In this document: piece after piece, positions 17,209-26,297 of the stretch | Numbering within the stretch: position 1 is the first letter of the stretch | How the letters are laid out: each line of letters starts with the position of its first letter | Source: Hymenobacter perfusus | GTDB lineage: Bacteria > Bacteroidota > Bacteroidia > Cytophagales > Hymenobacteraceae | DNA length: 64,000 nt | Reading direction: 5' to 3' | Assembly (NCBI RefSeq): GCF_003944765.1 | Contig: NZ_RWIU01000004.1 | Coordinates: 457,072 to 521,071, forward strand | Made by a program: the position numbers and the translations under genes | Notes under the pieces: generated by a model | Database searches by the model: none | Seen by the model: only the letters and a program-made list of their open reading frames with translations | Told to the model about the DNA's origin: nothing

Positions 17209-17973
17209 ATGCGTAAGAATATTGTCGCTGGCAACTGGAAGATGAATACCACTCTCCAGGATGCCCAGGCCCTGATTTCCGAAATCGTACACATGGTGCA
17301 GGACGAAGTAACCGGCTCCTCGGTAGAGGTGGTGGTGTGCCCGCCGTTCCCGTTCCTGTCGGCCGTGGGCAAGCAGCTGCCCGAGGGCGGCCGGTTCCAC
17401 TTGGGCGCACAGAACTGCCACCAGAAGGAAAGCGGCGCGTTTACCGGCGAAGTATCGGCTAAGATGCTGCAGTCGGTGGGCGTGGAGTACGTGATTCTGG
17501 GTCACTCGGAGCGTCGCCAGTATTTCCGCGAGGACGACGAGCTGCTGAGCCAGAAGCTGAAAGCCGCGCTGGCCGCCGGCCTCAAGCCTATCTTCTGCGT
17601 GGGCGAAACCTTGGAAACCCGCGAGGCTGACGAAACTTTCAAGTACTTGGAGAAGCAGCTGAAAGACGGCCTGTTTCACCTCAGCAATGAGGAGTTCGAC
17701 CAGGTAGTTATTGCCTACGAGCCCATCTGGGCCATCGGGACCGGCAGAACGGCTACCAGCGCCCAGGCCCAGGAAGTACACGCCTTCATCAGGGAGCAGA
17801 TTGCCCGCGCCTACGACGCCGAGGCGGCCCTGAACACCAGCATCCTCTACGGTGGTTCGGCCAACGCCCAGAACGCCCGCGAGCTGTTCAGCCAGCCCGA
17901 CGTCGACGGCGGCCTTATCGGCGGTGCCGCCCTCAAGTCCCGCGACTTCACGGAAATCATCAAGTCGTTCTAA
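17209..17973 (+). CDS. tpiA: Triosephosphate isomerase
   Basis: 254 residues, normal length. It interconverts dihydroxyacetone phosphate and glyceraldehyde 3-phosphate in glycolysis and gluconeogenesis, in the cytoplasm. The catalytic residues are visible: Asn9 and Lys11 in AGNWKMN, His99 in ILGHSERR, Glu171 in AYEPIWAIGTG. The phosphate-binding GGS motif (LYGGSAN) and GGLIGGAAL are near the C-terminus. The gene follows a family B repeat and is probably transcribed alone. The sequence ACTTGC just upstream of the start region may be part of its promoter. Confidence 0.97.
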   Translation: MRKNIVAGNWKMNTTLQDAQALISEIVHMVQDEVTGSSVEVVVCPPFPFLSAVGKQLPEGGRFHLGAQNCHQKESGAFTGEVSAKMLQSVGVEYVILGHSERRQYFREDDELLSQKLKAALAAGLKPIFCVGETLETREADETFKYLEKQLKDGLFHLSNEEFDQVVIAYEPIWAIGTGRTATSAQAQEVHAFIREQIARAYDAEAALNTSILYGGSANAQNARELFSQPDVDGGLIGGAALKSRDFTEIIKSF

Positions 17974-17976
17974 GTA

Positions 17977-18072
17977 TAGAAGTGAGCGTTTAGAACCGAG
18001 AGCTTAGAATTGAGAAGTAGTCGGCCACATTTTTGCTTCTCACCTCTTGGCTCTCAGCTCTCACTTCTACCA
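17977..18072. repeat. Imperfect inverted repeat after tpiA
   Basis: The left arm (TAGAAGTGAGCGTTTAGAAC onward) and right arm (ending GCTCTCACTTCTA) pair imperfectly over about 34 bases. The left arm contains GAG-based sub-repeats (GAGCGTTTAGAA, GAGAGCTTAGAA). It may act as the tpiA terminator. Confidence 0.5.
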
Positions 18073-18082
18073 TTCCGCCTCC

Positions 18083-18463
18083 ATGCTCCCAACGCTGCTT
18101 CTCTCCGGCCTGCTGGCCCTCAACCCGTTTGCCTCCGCGCCCCGCGTGCCGCTGGCGGCTCCGGCCGTGGCGGTTTCCGTGGATGGGTGCCGGATCTTCG
18201 GTTCCGTCTTCCTGGAAACCGACCCGCGCCGCAAGAGCCAGTGTTTCGGGGTGGTGTATCTGGAGCCGGAGGAAGCCTTTGCCGACGTGCTCATCTACCC
18301 GGAAACCAACAAGCTATTTGCCGACAAAGCTGGCCTCTGGTATCTGGCCGATTCGCCCCACTTCGCCGATTACGCGCTGTTCGTGACGGACAACCGCAAC
18401 CTGGCCGACTTCTCCATTCACTATACCAAAGTGCGCAGCTACGCTGGCTGCCGGAAGCAGTAA
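18083..18463 (+). CDS. DUF6150 family protein
   Basis: 126 residues with an N-terminal signal peptide (about 1-18). The mature part carries the DUF6150 pattern: CRIFGSVFLET, then EAFADVLIYPETNKLFADKAGLWYLAD, FADYALFVTDNRNLADFSIHYTKV and a final AGCRK. The repeated xxAD units are the hallmark. The two Cys at the ends of the domain could form a disulfide. Function unknown. The ATG at 18083 is chosen since the longer frame starts with TTG inside the preceding repeat. Confidence 0.8.
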   Translation: MLPTLLLSGLLALNPFASAPRVPLAAPAVAVSVDGCRIFGSVFLETDPRRKSQCFGVVYLEPEEAFADVLIYPETNKLFADKAGLWYLADSPHFADYALFVTDNRNLADFSIHYTKVRSYAGCRKQ

Positions 18464-18467
18464 GTTA

Positions 18468-18566
18468 GCAGTGAGGTATAAAAAGTGAGCGGTGAGACGC
18501 TCGTTCTGAAACCCAGTTGGGCCAACAGAACGAGCGTCTCACCGCTCACTTTTTATACCTCACTGC
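18468..18566. repeat. 41-bp perfect-arm inverted repeat
   Basis: Arms 18468-18508 and 18526-18566 are perfectly complementary over 41 bases with a 17-nt loop. The arm has GTGAGGTA, GTGAGCGG and ends in CGTTCTG, relating it to family C. It separates the convergent DUF6150 and OmpA-type genes and probably terminates both. Confidence 0.85.
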
Positions 18567-18574
18567 TGTAACAG

Positions 18575-19617
18575 TTACAGCTTCACCAGCTCCACCCGGC
18601 GGTTTTTGGCCCGTCCTGCTTCCGTGGTGTTGTCGGCTAGTGGTTTGGTCTGGCCGAACCCGGCGGGCTGGAGGCGACTGCCGGCAACCCCTGCTTTGGT
18701 AAGCTCGGCAACCACCGTAGCGGCGCGGTCATCGGAAAGCTGCTGATTCCGGCCTGGGGTGCCCACGTTATCGGTGTGGCCCTGCACGGCTAGGCGCAGC
18801 TGCGGGTTTTGCTGCAACAGCTTCAGGACCTCCGCCATCGTGCCCGCCGACTCGGGCCGGAGGGTGGCTTTATCCGTGTCGAAGTTGAGGTAGAGGGCTA
18901 TGTGGCCTTCCGTATCTAGTTTTTTTTTAACTCTTCGGCCGGTAGCACCGTGGCCTGTTGCGGCATGGCGGCGCGCTCCGTCACGGTGAGGTTATAGTCC
19001 CCGTCGCTGCCCAGCGGCGTTACCTGCGCCCATACTTCCTTATCCTTTTGCCGGATAACGTAGGTGCTGGTTTCGTGGTCGGTGCTCACGCTCCATTTGC
19101 CGTGCTTGTACACCGCATCCGAGCCGATTTTGTCAATAGCTTCCTGGGGTACTTTGCCGGCAAACACCTTCACTGCCCCCAGCCCGGTTAGCAGCGTTTC
19201 ATAGTTACGCTGAATCATCAGCTCAGAAGCTTTTTTCTCGCCGCTGCTCTCATCAAATAGCCGCTGCGACACTTTGCCTTCTATCGGCACCAGGTTCTTG
19301 CCATCATACACGTAAGCCATTTCGAAGTCGTAGTCCTCGCTGTTGCTGGTATTGACTTCGTAGCCCTTCAGCGCGCTCAGGTAAGGAAAGCCGCCCAGAT
19401 TGGCTGCTGTAACGGGTACGGTATTGATATCGAAGGTGGCCGCCGGAGCGGTAGCAGGCGTGGCCTCAGGCGTTTCCGTAGCGGCCGGAGCCGCAGTGCT
19501 GGTGGTAACGGTTTGGGTTTCGGTGGTGGTTTCTTCGGCTTTGTCCTTGCTGCCGCAGGCGGAAAGCGTGGCAGTAATGGCGAAAGCCAGGGAGAGGTAG
19601 CGCAGTGTGCGTTTCAT
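18575..19617 (-). pseudogene. OmpA-type peptidoglycan-binding lipoprotein, split by a frameshift in an A9 run
   Basis: The 5' part (19617 to 18916) codes for a lipoprotein: signal peptide with lipobox TLSAC, a Thr/Ala/Pro linker, and a domain containing FDINTVPVTAANLGGFPYL. It ends at LPAEELKKN-stop. The frame beginning right after the A9 run (minus strand, opposite 18920-18928) continues as LDTEGHIALYLNFDTDKATL and a full OmpA C-terminal domain (GHTDNVGTPGRN, LSDDRAATVV, GRAKNRRVEL). One more A would join them as one protein of about 347 residues. Either a base is missing (mutation or sequencing error) or transcriptional slippage on the A run makes the full product. The start at 19617 begins the signal peptide. 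Confidence 0.8.
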
Positions 19618-19784
19618 AGGAGGGGAGTGGACTTGGTTGCTCAAATAAAGATATTTTTATATTAAAATAGTCTGATGCAGGAAAGGTCTAGCTGGCATTT
19701 GGGATGGGTAAGCCGGTTTTTTGGCCGAACTTTGCCTGCCCGGTTCAGCCGGCTTTCCCGATTTGCCTTTTTACCGAACAACTG

Positions 19785-20621
19785 ATGGATTACGTTGAAC
19801 TGCGCGTACAGGCTCCCCGCGAGCTGAGCGACATACTGGTGGCCGAGCTGGCCGAAGTCGGCTACAATACCTTCGAAGACAACGACGAAGGCTTCTGCGC
19901 CTACATTGATGAGGACCAGTTCTCAGCCGATAGCGTAGCCGAAATCATGAGCCGCTACGAGGGCCTGGGCGAGCTGGAGTTCTCGCACCGCGTGATTACC
20001 CGCCAGAACTGGAACGCCGAGTGGGAAAAGAACTTCCAGCCCCTGGTCATTGCCGATCAGGTATCGGTGCGCGCGCCTTTCCACGAGGCCCGGCCCGATC
20101 TGAAGCACGAAATCGTGATTATGCCGCGCATGTCCTTCGGCACCGGCCACCACGATACCACGGCCCTGATGATTACCAACCAGCTCCGCATCGACCACCA
20201 GGGCAAGCGGGTATTGGATATGGGCTGCGGCACCGGTATTCTGGCCGTGATGGCCGTGCAGTTGGGCGCGAGCTACGTGCTGGCCGTGGACGTGGAGCCC
20301 TGGACCGCCGAAAACGCCGCCGATAATGCCGCCGAAAACAACGTGCAGGACCAGGTGGAGGCACGCCTTGGCGACGTAACCGCTTTGGAAGGCGAGGAGC
20401 CTTTCGACCTGATTCTGGCCAACATCAACCGCAACGTGCTGCTGGAGGATATGGGTGCCTACGCGCAGTACCTCCGGCCCGGTGGCCCCATCCTGTTCAG
20501 CGGCTTCTACGAGGACGACCTGCCCCTCATTCGCGAAGCTGCCGAAAAAGCCGGCTTTCTATATGAAAGTCACCTGGTGCAGAACCACTGGGTATCGGCC
20601 GTGTTCCGGCAGCCGGCCTAG
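19785..20621 (+). CDS. prmA: Ribosomal protein L11 methyltransferase
   Basis: 278 residues. The enzyme uses S-adenosylmethionine to trimethylate ribosomal protein L11. The N-terminal third is the PrmA substrate-binding domain (MDYVELRVQAPRELSDILVAE). The methyltransferase domain has PRMSFGTGHHDTT, VLDMGCGTGILAV (motif I, near 144-156), a DVEPWTAENA motif and LANINRNVLL, all typical for PrmA. The ATG at 19785 gives the canonical N-terminus; the longer frame does not. A terminator follows at 20650-20681. Confidence 0.93.
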   Translation: MDYVELRVQAPRELSDILVAELAEVGYNTFEDNDEGFCAYIDEDQFSADSVAEIMSRYEGLGELEFSHRVITRQNWNAEWEKNFQPLVIADQVSVRAPFHEARPDLKHEIVIMPRMSFGTGHHDTTALMITNQLRIDHQGKRVLDMGCGTGILAVMAVQLGASYVLAVDVEPWTAENAADNAAENNVQDQVEARLGDVTALEGEEPFDLILANINRNVLLEDMGAYAQYLRPGGPILFSGFYEDDLPLIREAAEKAGFLYESHLVQNHWVSAVFRQPA

Positions 20622-20649
20622 CGGCCTGGTCCGGATTTTGAGGCGTGCC

Positions 20650-20681
20650 GTGCAGCCTGGGCTATCTAGCCCAGGCTGCAC
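20650..20681 (+). terminator. Terminator after prmA
   Basis: A 15-bp perfect stem (GTGCAGCCTGGGCTA and its complement) with a 2-nt centre is followed by TGTTTT. Confidence 0.8.
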
Positions 20682-20829
20682 TGTTTTCGGGGCAAACCGG
20701 CTGCTACTCAGAATTGAACGAAAGCCGGGCGGAGTATGATTGTGAGGAGGCCGGTATCCAAAGACCTCGGAAAGTGCCGGCTTTTCCTGAAATTGTAGGC
20801 GAGTAATCAGGTTTCTGCGAAAGAATTAT

Positions 20830-23800
20830 ATGAAGCACTTTGCTTTTAGATGGGTTTGCGCGCTGGTGTTGGGTATGGGGCTGAGTGCGCCGGCCTGGGC
20901 CCAGCAAAAGCCCCAGGCTACCAAACCCGGTACGGCCCCGGCGGCTCCGGCTCTTCCCAAATTTGCCGGTAAGCTCAGTTCTGAGCCCGCGCAGTTTCTG
21001 GTGGATGTGCAGTCGATGATGGCGACTACCAACAACGCGGCGGCCAAAACGGCTGGCACGCGGTTGCAGCAGGCCTGGGCTACCAATAAGCTCACGAGCG
21101 TGCAGCAGGGATACATCATTTCCCTGAGCCAGTACATGCTGGGGCGCAAGTTTCGGCCCAAGCCCCACTTCGAGCAGTTCTACACGGCCATTGCGGCCGG
21201 CGTGCTGGTGCAGAACTTCACGGAGCAGCAGATGACGGAGTTTCTGGACGTGACGGGCAAAACCCTGGAAAAGGAGCAGCCCGCCGACGCCGAGAAGTTT
21301 CTGGCCAGCGCGGCTCTGTTTCTGGACACCAAATTTCTGCACCGCTCCCGCTATAGCTCGTTGCAGGTAGTGGGCGGCTCGTTCAGCTTTGCCTACAACA
21401 AGCAGGACATGCCCCCGATGGCCCCGCCGGCTCCTGCGCCGGCTGCGCCCACTACGCCGGTGGCTACCACATCCAAGCCCATTAACACCAAGAAAAGCAG
21501 TGGCTGGGGCAACGAGGACCCCTGGGCCAGTGCCGATGACGGCTGGGGCGGCAGCGCCAAAAAGCCGGCTGGCACTGCCGCCAAACCCGCCGACTCCGGC
21601 TGGGATGCCACGGCGCAGCCTTCCTACGACACTTACCTGACGCCGCCTACGCGTGGGCCGGTTATTCTGCTCAAGGACGCCGACCTGTTCCTAGCTTCGC
21701 CTTCCGACTCGGTGTACATCCGCAAGACCAGCGGCGCGGTGGTGGGCACTACCAACCGGTTTGTGGGCTACGGCGGCGAGTTTGCTTGGCAGGTGAATGG
21801 CAACCCCGCCTCGGTGGCCCTCGCCAGCTACGACTTCGATTTGGCGAAGTCGGAGTTTGTGGCCAACCCGGTCACGCTGACCTACGTGGCTGTGCTAGAA
21901 ACGCCCATCAAGGGCTGGTTTGCTTACAAGAGCGTGCAGCGCAAGCCCGGTGTGAAAGACACGGCCTATCCGCGCTTCATCTCCAACACCAACGACGCCC
22001 GCGTCAAGAATATCGGCGACAACATCCGCTACTTCGGGGGGTTCTCGCTCACGGGTAACCGGGCGCTGTCGGCTTCTTTGGACGGGGCGTTGTCGCGCAT
22101 CATTGTGGATGTGGACGGCAAGCCTAAGTTCCGGGCCTCATCCCGGGCCTACGTGCTCGGCGACTCGCTCATCACGGCCCAGCACGCGCAGGTGTCCATT
22201 TTTCAGGATAAGCAGGACTCGCTCACGCACCCCGGCGTGCAGCTCAAGTACAACAAGAACAAGCAGATTCTGCAGCTGACCCGCGAGGCCGGCCTCTACA
22301 AATCGACGCCGTACTACGACTCCTACCACCAGATGGAGGTGGCCACCGAGCTGCTGACCTGGCCCGTGCGCACGCCCTACATCGACTTCAGCATCCTGAC
22401 CGCCAAAAACCAGGTGACGGCCAACTTCGAGTCGAAGGAGTTCTACACCAACACCCGTTACCAGCAGATTAAGGCCATCAACAAGCTGCACCCGCTGCAG
22501 ATGGTGGTAGGCTACAGCATGGAAAACGGCAATAAGCGCCTGTTCACGGTGCAGGACGTGGCCACCTTCCGCAAGCTCAAGCCCGATAACGTCCGCTCGG
22601 CCGTGGCCGGCCTGGCCCGCGACGGGTACGTGGCCTGGTACCCGCAGACGGAGCAGATTGTCCTGCTGCCCAAGGCCCTGCACTACGTAAATTCCTCGCG
22701 CGGCAAGAAGGACTACGACCACATTGCCATCAAAAGCCTAGCCCCGAACGGCAAAAATGCCACGCTCGACCTGAACACCAACGACCTGATTGTGCGGGGC
22801 GTGGACCGCTTCAACTTCTCTGATGACTCCGTGACGGTGTTCGTGAAGCCCGATTCCAGCATCATCCGCATCCAGAAAAACCGGGGCGTGCAGTTCAACG
22901 GCACGGTGGTGGCCTCGGCTTTTATCTTTAAAGGCAAGGAGTTCAAGTTCGATTACGACGGCTTCTACATTGACCTGGTCAAGATTGACTCCATCATCGT
23001 GAAGGGCAAGGGCTCGAAAGGCTCGGTGATGAAGGCCCGCAAGGACCTCGACTGGACGCTGACCAACAAGAAGAAGAACTCGGCTGGCCGCCTCTACATC
23101 AATGCGCCCAACAACAAATCGGGCCGCAAAAAGCTGGGCGCGTATCCGTCGTTCGATGCCAGCACCGGCGCGTACGTGTTCTTCGACAAGCCGGAAGTGC
23201 TGGGCGGTGCCTACGATACCACCATGTACTTCGATATTCCGCCCTTCAAGCTGGATTCGCTCAACAACAAGAACCGGGCGGCCGTGGGCTTCAAGGGAAC
23301 CTTCGTGAGTGGTGGCATTGTGCCCAACTTCAACACCAAGCTCAGCATGCAGGATGACGGCTCGCTGGGCTTCGTGTACAACGTGCCCAAGGACGGCTTC
23401 CCGCTGTATGGCGGCAAGGGCCGGCTTTTCAACAAGGTGGCCATGAACAACAACGGCTTCCAGGGTATCGGCAATATCAAGTACCTGACCGGCGACTTCC
23501 AGAGCGACCAGTTCATCTTCTATAAAGACTCCGTGGTAACGGTGGGCAAAACGGCCACCATTCTGCCCGGTCCGCTCAACGGGACGGAGTTTGCCAAGGT
23601 GAACTTCCTGCCCGGCTACCAGATGAAATGGGCCGTGAAGCAGGACTCCATGTACCTGACTACTCAGGACAAGGGCGAGGCGTTTAAGGTGTACGACACT
23701 ACCTACGGCTTCAAGGGCACGCTCACCTACACGCCCGGCGGCCTGCTGGGCGACGGCCGTATGGACGGTCCGCAGTCGTTTATCCGCTCCACCTCGTTCG

Positions 23801-26049
23801 TGTTCAAGCCCACGCGCTACACGGGCTCCAGGTCCACGCTCAATATCAAATCGGCGGAGGTGAACAAGCCGGCCCTCACGGCCAATAACGTGAACTTCAC
23901 CTACGACCTGAAAGCGGGCAGCACCGAATTTGCCCGCGAGTCGGACGACAGCAAATCCAGCATCGAACTGCCGTACTCGCAGTACCGCACCACGCTGTCG
24001 GGCGGGAAGTGGGATTTCAAGACGAAGCTGGTGCAGCTGCGGCTGGCCCCCGGGGCCGATTCGTCCCGCTCGTTCTTTTACAGCACCAAGCCCGAGCAGC
24101 GCGGCCTCAAGTTCCAGGCCGCTACCGGCCAGTACGACCTGAGCCGCTACCGGCTGGTAGCAGGCGGCGTGCCGCGCATTTCCTCGGCCGATGCCTGGAT
24201 TATGCCTGACTCCAGCAAGGTATACATTCTGCCCAACGCCGAGATGCGCGCCTTCCAGAACGCGGGCATCGTGATGGACACGCTGCGCAAGTACCACAAC
24301 CTGTACAAGGGTGAAATTCGGGTGCTCTCGCGCACGGCGTTCAGCGGCAACGCCCTCTATAACTACAAAACCACCGCCGACTCCTTCGCCATCAAGTTTG
24401 CCAACTTCCATGTCGATTCCACGGCTATGGCTATGGCCTCGGTGGGCCGCAAAGGTGGCGTGGCGAAGGGCCTGCTGAAGCGCAGCCCCGCCGGCGACGA
24501 GACGGAAACTCCGCCCTCGCCGCCCACGCTGGCCGTGGCCACCCTGGCCGCCACCGACAAGTTCAACCTCGCGCCCCGCATCGGGTATCGGGGCGGCATC
24601 ACCATGAACTCCCAGAAGAAGGGTTTCACCTTCGACGGACAGGCCAAGCTGAACTTCGTGAAGTCGGCCGCCGCTTCCGAGTGGTTTGCGGTGCAGGATA
24701 CCATCGACCCCAAGGCCATCCGCATCAAGCTCAACAAGCCCAAAACCGAGGACGGCACGCCCATGCTCTCGGGCCTGTTCATGGCCGATGCCACCAACAA
24801 GATCTACCCGCTGTTTGTAGCTCCCAAGCCCGGCGTGACGGATATGAACCTGTTCGAGGTGGATGGTACGCTGCGCTACAACCCCAAGAGCCGGGTGTAT
24901 GCCATTAGTCAGCACGACCCCGCCGACCCCGACGTGTACGAGGGCGCGGTGATGAGCGTGCAGGACTCTACGGGCCAGCTGAATTTCCGGGGTAAGCTCA
25001 ACCTTATCAACTCCAACAAAGACTACACCCTCACCGCCGCCGGCCTGGGCACCGCCAAACCCGACAGCAACCTCTACGACCTGGATACCTTCCTGGCCTT
25101 CGATATTGTGTTGCCGGAGAAGGCCCTGGAGGCTATGGGCACCGACCTGGCCACCAACGCCAAGGGTGCACCCGAGGCCCTCACCGGCTCGCCGGCCCAG
25201 CTCTACAAAATGGGCGAGTTTGTGGGCAACAAGGTGGTGCAGGATTATAGCACCCGCAAGGGCGGCTACGTGCCGCTCCAGAAGGTATCGGCCAAATTCC
25301 TGCATACGCTGGTACTGAGCCAGGTGAACCTGCGCTGGAACGACAAGCGCAAGGCCTGGTACTCAGTGGGCAAAATTGGTTTGGTGAGCGTGGGCAAGAA
25401 GGACATCAACGCCCTGATTGACGGCTACATCGAAATCAAGAAGGAAAGCACCGGCGACGCCGTGGAGCTGTACCTGGAAGCCGAGCCGCAGACGTGGTAC
25501 TACCTCAAGTACTCCAACAACGTGATGCTGGCGAAGGCCCAGCACGGCTCCTTCGATGAAATCATCGGCCTCAAGGCCAAGGGCGACTACAACACGGCCA
25601 CCGAGTACGGCTTCTACCTCGGCGACGATATGGAGGTGCAGACTTTCCTCAACCACTTCCGCAAGGACTACCTGAACGAGACGGCCAAGAAGAAGATCAA
25701 CATCACCCAGCCCGAGCCCACCGGCAACTTCGATTTTGACCAGGATGCCAACAAGAAGAAAAAGAAGAAGAAGGACCCGGTAGAAGAAGCCCTGGAAGCC
25801 GACCCCAACGCCGCCCCACCCGTGGAGGAGCCCACCGGCAAAAAGAAGAAGAAAAAGGACGAACCGGTAGAAGCCGCTCCGGCTCCCGCCGCCGATGCCG
25901 CTCCCGCCGAGGACACCGGCAAAAAGAAGAAGAAAAAAGACGAAGCCGTAGAGGCCACTCCGCCCGCCGACGCGCCGACGGAAGAGCCCAAAAAGGAGTC
26001 GAAGAAGAAAAAGAAGAAAGACGCCAACGACCCCTTCGGCGAAGAGTAA
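20830..26049 (+). CDS. Giant secreted protein with repeated poly-lysine tail, unknown function
   Basis: 1739 residues with a clear signal peptide (1-24, ending PAWA). Residues 25-195 are helical. A Pro/Ala/Thr linker with repeated Trp (WGNEDPWASADDGW) spans about 200-265. The long middle (270-1640) is rich in beta-strand patterns and Asp/Lys, with no domain I recognise. The last 100 residues alternate blocks of five or six lysines with acidic Pro/Ala spacers ending NDPFGEE. This would place a strongly charged tail in the periplasm or outside the cell. It stands alone between prmA and plsY with a strong terminator behind it. Similar-sized uncharacterised proteins occur in the order Cytophagales as far as I recall, but no function is assigned. 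Confidence 0.85.
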   Translation: MKHFAFRWVCALVLGMGLSAPAWAQQKPQATKPGTAPAAPALPKFAGKLSSEPAQFLVDVQSMMATTNNAAAKTAGTRLQQAWATNKLTSVQQGYIISLSQYMLGRKFRPKPHFEQFYTAIAAGVLVQNFTEQQMTEFLDVTGKTLEKEQPADAEKFLASAALFLDTKFLHRSRYSSLQVVGGSFSFAYNKQDMPPMAPPAPAPAAPTTPVATTSKPINTKKSSGWGNEDPWASADDGWGGSAKKPAGTAAKPADSGWDATAQPSYDTYLTPPTRGPVILLKDADLFLASPSDSVYIRKTSGAVVGTTNRFVGYGGEFAWQVNGNPASVALASYDFDLAKSEFVANPVTLTYVAVLETPIKGWFAYKSVQRKPGVKDTAYPRFISNTNDARVKNIGDNIRYFGGFSLTGNRALSASLDGALSRIIVDVDGKPKFRASSRAYVLGDSLITAQHAQVSIFQDKQDSLTHPGVQLKYNKNKQILQLTREAGLYKSTPYYDSYHQMEVATELLTWPVRTPYIDFSILTAKNQVTANFESKEFYTNTRYQQIKAINKLHPLQMVVGYSMENGNKRLFTVQDVATFRKLKPDNVRSAVAGLARDGYVAWYPQTEQIVLLPKALHYVNSSRGKKDYDHIAIKSLAPNGKNATLDLNTNDLIVRGVDRFNFSDDSVTVFVKPDSSIIRIQKNRGVQFNGTVVASAFIFKGKEFKFDYDGFYIDLVKIDSIIVKGKGSKGSVMKARKDLDWTLTNKKKNSAGRLYINAPNNKSGRKKLGAYPSFDASTGAYVFFDKPEVLGGAYDTTMYFDIPPFKLDSLNNKNRAAVGFKGTFVSGGIVPNFNTKLSMQDDGSLGFVYNVPKDGFPLYGGKGRLFNKVAMNNNGFQGIGNIKYLTGDFQSDQFIFYKDSVVTVGKTATILPGPLNGTEFAKVNFLPGYQMKWAVKQDSMYLTTQDKGEAFKVYDTTYGFKGTLTYTPGGLLGDGRMDGPQSFIRSTSFVFKPTRYTGSRSTLNIKSAEVNKPALTANNVNFTYDLKAGSTEFARESDDSKSSIELPYSQYRTTLSGGKWDFKTKLVQLRLAPGADSSRSFFYSTKPEQRGLKFQAATGQYDLSRYRLVAGGVPRISSADAWIMPDSSKVYILPNAEMRAFQNAGIVMDTLRKYHNLYKGEIRVLSRTAFSGNALYNYKTTADSFAIKFANFHVDSTAMAMASVGRKGGVAKGLLKRSPAGDETETPPSPPTLAVATLAATDKFNLAPRIGYRGGITMNSQKKGFTFDGQAKLNFVKSAAASEWFAVQDTIDPKAIRIKLNKPKTEDGTPMLSGLFMADATNKIYPLFVAPKPGVTDMNLFEVDGTLRYNPKSRVYAISQHDPADPDVYEGAVMSVQDSTGQLNFRGKLNLINSNKDYTLTAAGLGTAKPDSNLYDLDTFLAFDIVLPEKALEAMGTDLATNAKGAPEALTGSPAQLYKMGEFVGNKVVQDYSTRKGGYVPLQKVSAKFLHTLVLSQVNLRWNDKRKAWYSVGKIGLVSVGKKDINALIDGYIEIKKESTGDAVELYLEAEPQTWYYLKYSNNVMLAKAQHGSFDEIIGLKAKGDYNTATEYGFYLGDDMEVQTFLNHFRKDYLNETAKKKINITQPEPTGNFDFDQDANKKKKKKKDPVEEALEADPNAAPPVEEPTGKKKKKKDEPVEAAPAPAADAAPAEDTGKKKKKKDEAVEATPPADAPTEEPKKESKKKKKKDANDPFGEE

Positions 26050-26088
26050 GCAAAGCCCCGGCCGACTTTCGGCCGGGGCTTTGCTTTT
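26050..26088 (+). terminator. Terminator of the giant secreted protein gene
   Basis: A 16-bp stem (GCAAAGCCCCGGCCGA and complement) with a 3-nt loop is followed by TTTT. Confidence 0.85.
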
Positions 26089-26098
26089 GTCAGGCCAG

Positions 26099-26217
26099 CC
26101 CCGAGCCGGCGGCTTTTTCAGCCGTCGGGCCGGTTGAAGCAAGCTGATGTTGGTGCGTCGTCGTTCAGGACCAGCAGCCGATAACCGGTCTGACGGCGTA
26201 CCGCCGCCGGACCGGGG
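26099..26217. repeat. Family B inverted repeat, copy 3
   Basis: More diverged arms (CCCCGAGCCGGCGGCT, then GCCGTCGGGCCGGTT; right arm ends CCGCCGGACCGGGG). The interior keeps GCAAGCTGATGTTG, matching the core of copy 2. Confidence 0.75.
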
Positions 26218-26297
26218 CGATGTTTCGGTTTCTGCCAACGCCCGTGCCCCGGCTCCGTATCTTTACCCCATCGACTGAACCGCTACCCTTTTCCCGC

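Noticed and set aside
22738..25305. An 855-codon open frame opposite the giant secreted protein
   Set aside because: Antisense shadow with a His/Val/Gly-rich, low-complexity product.
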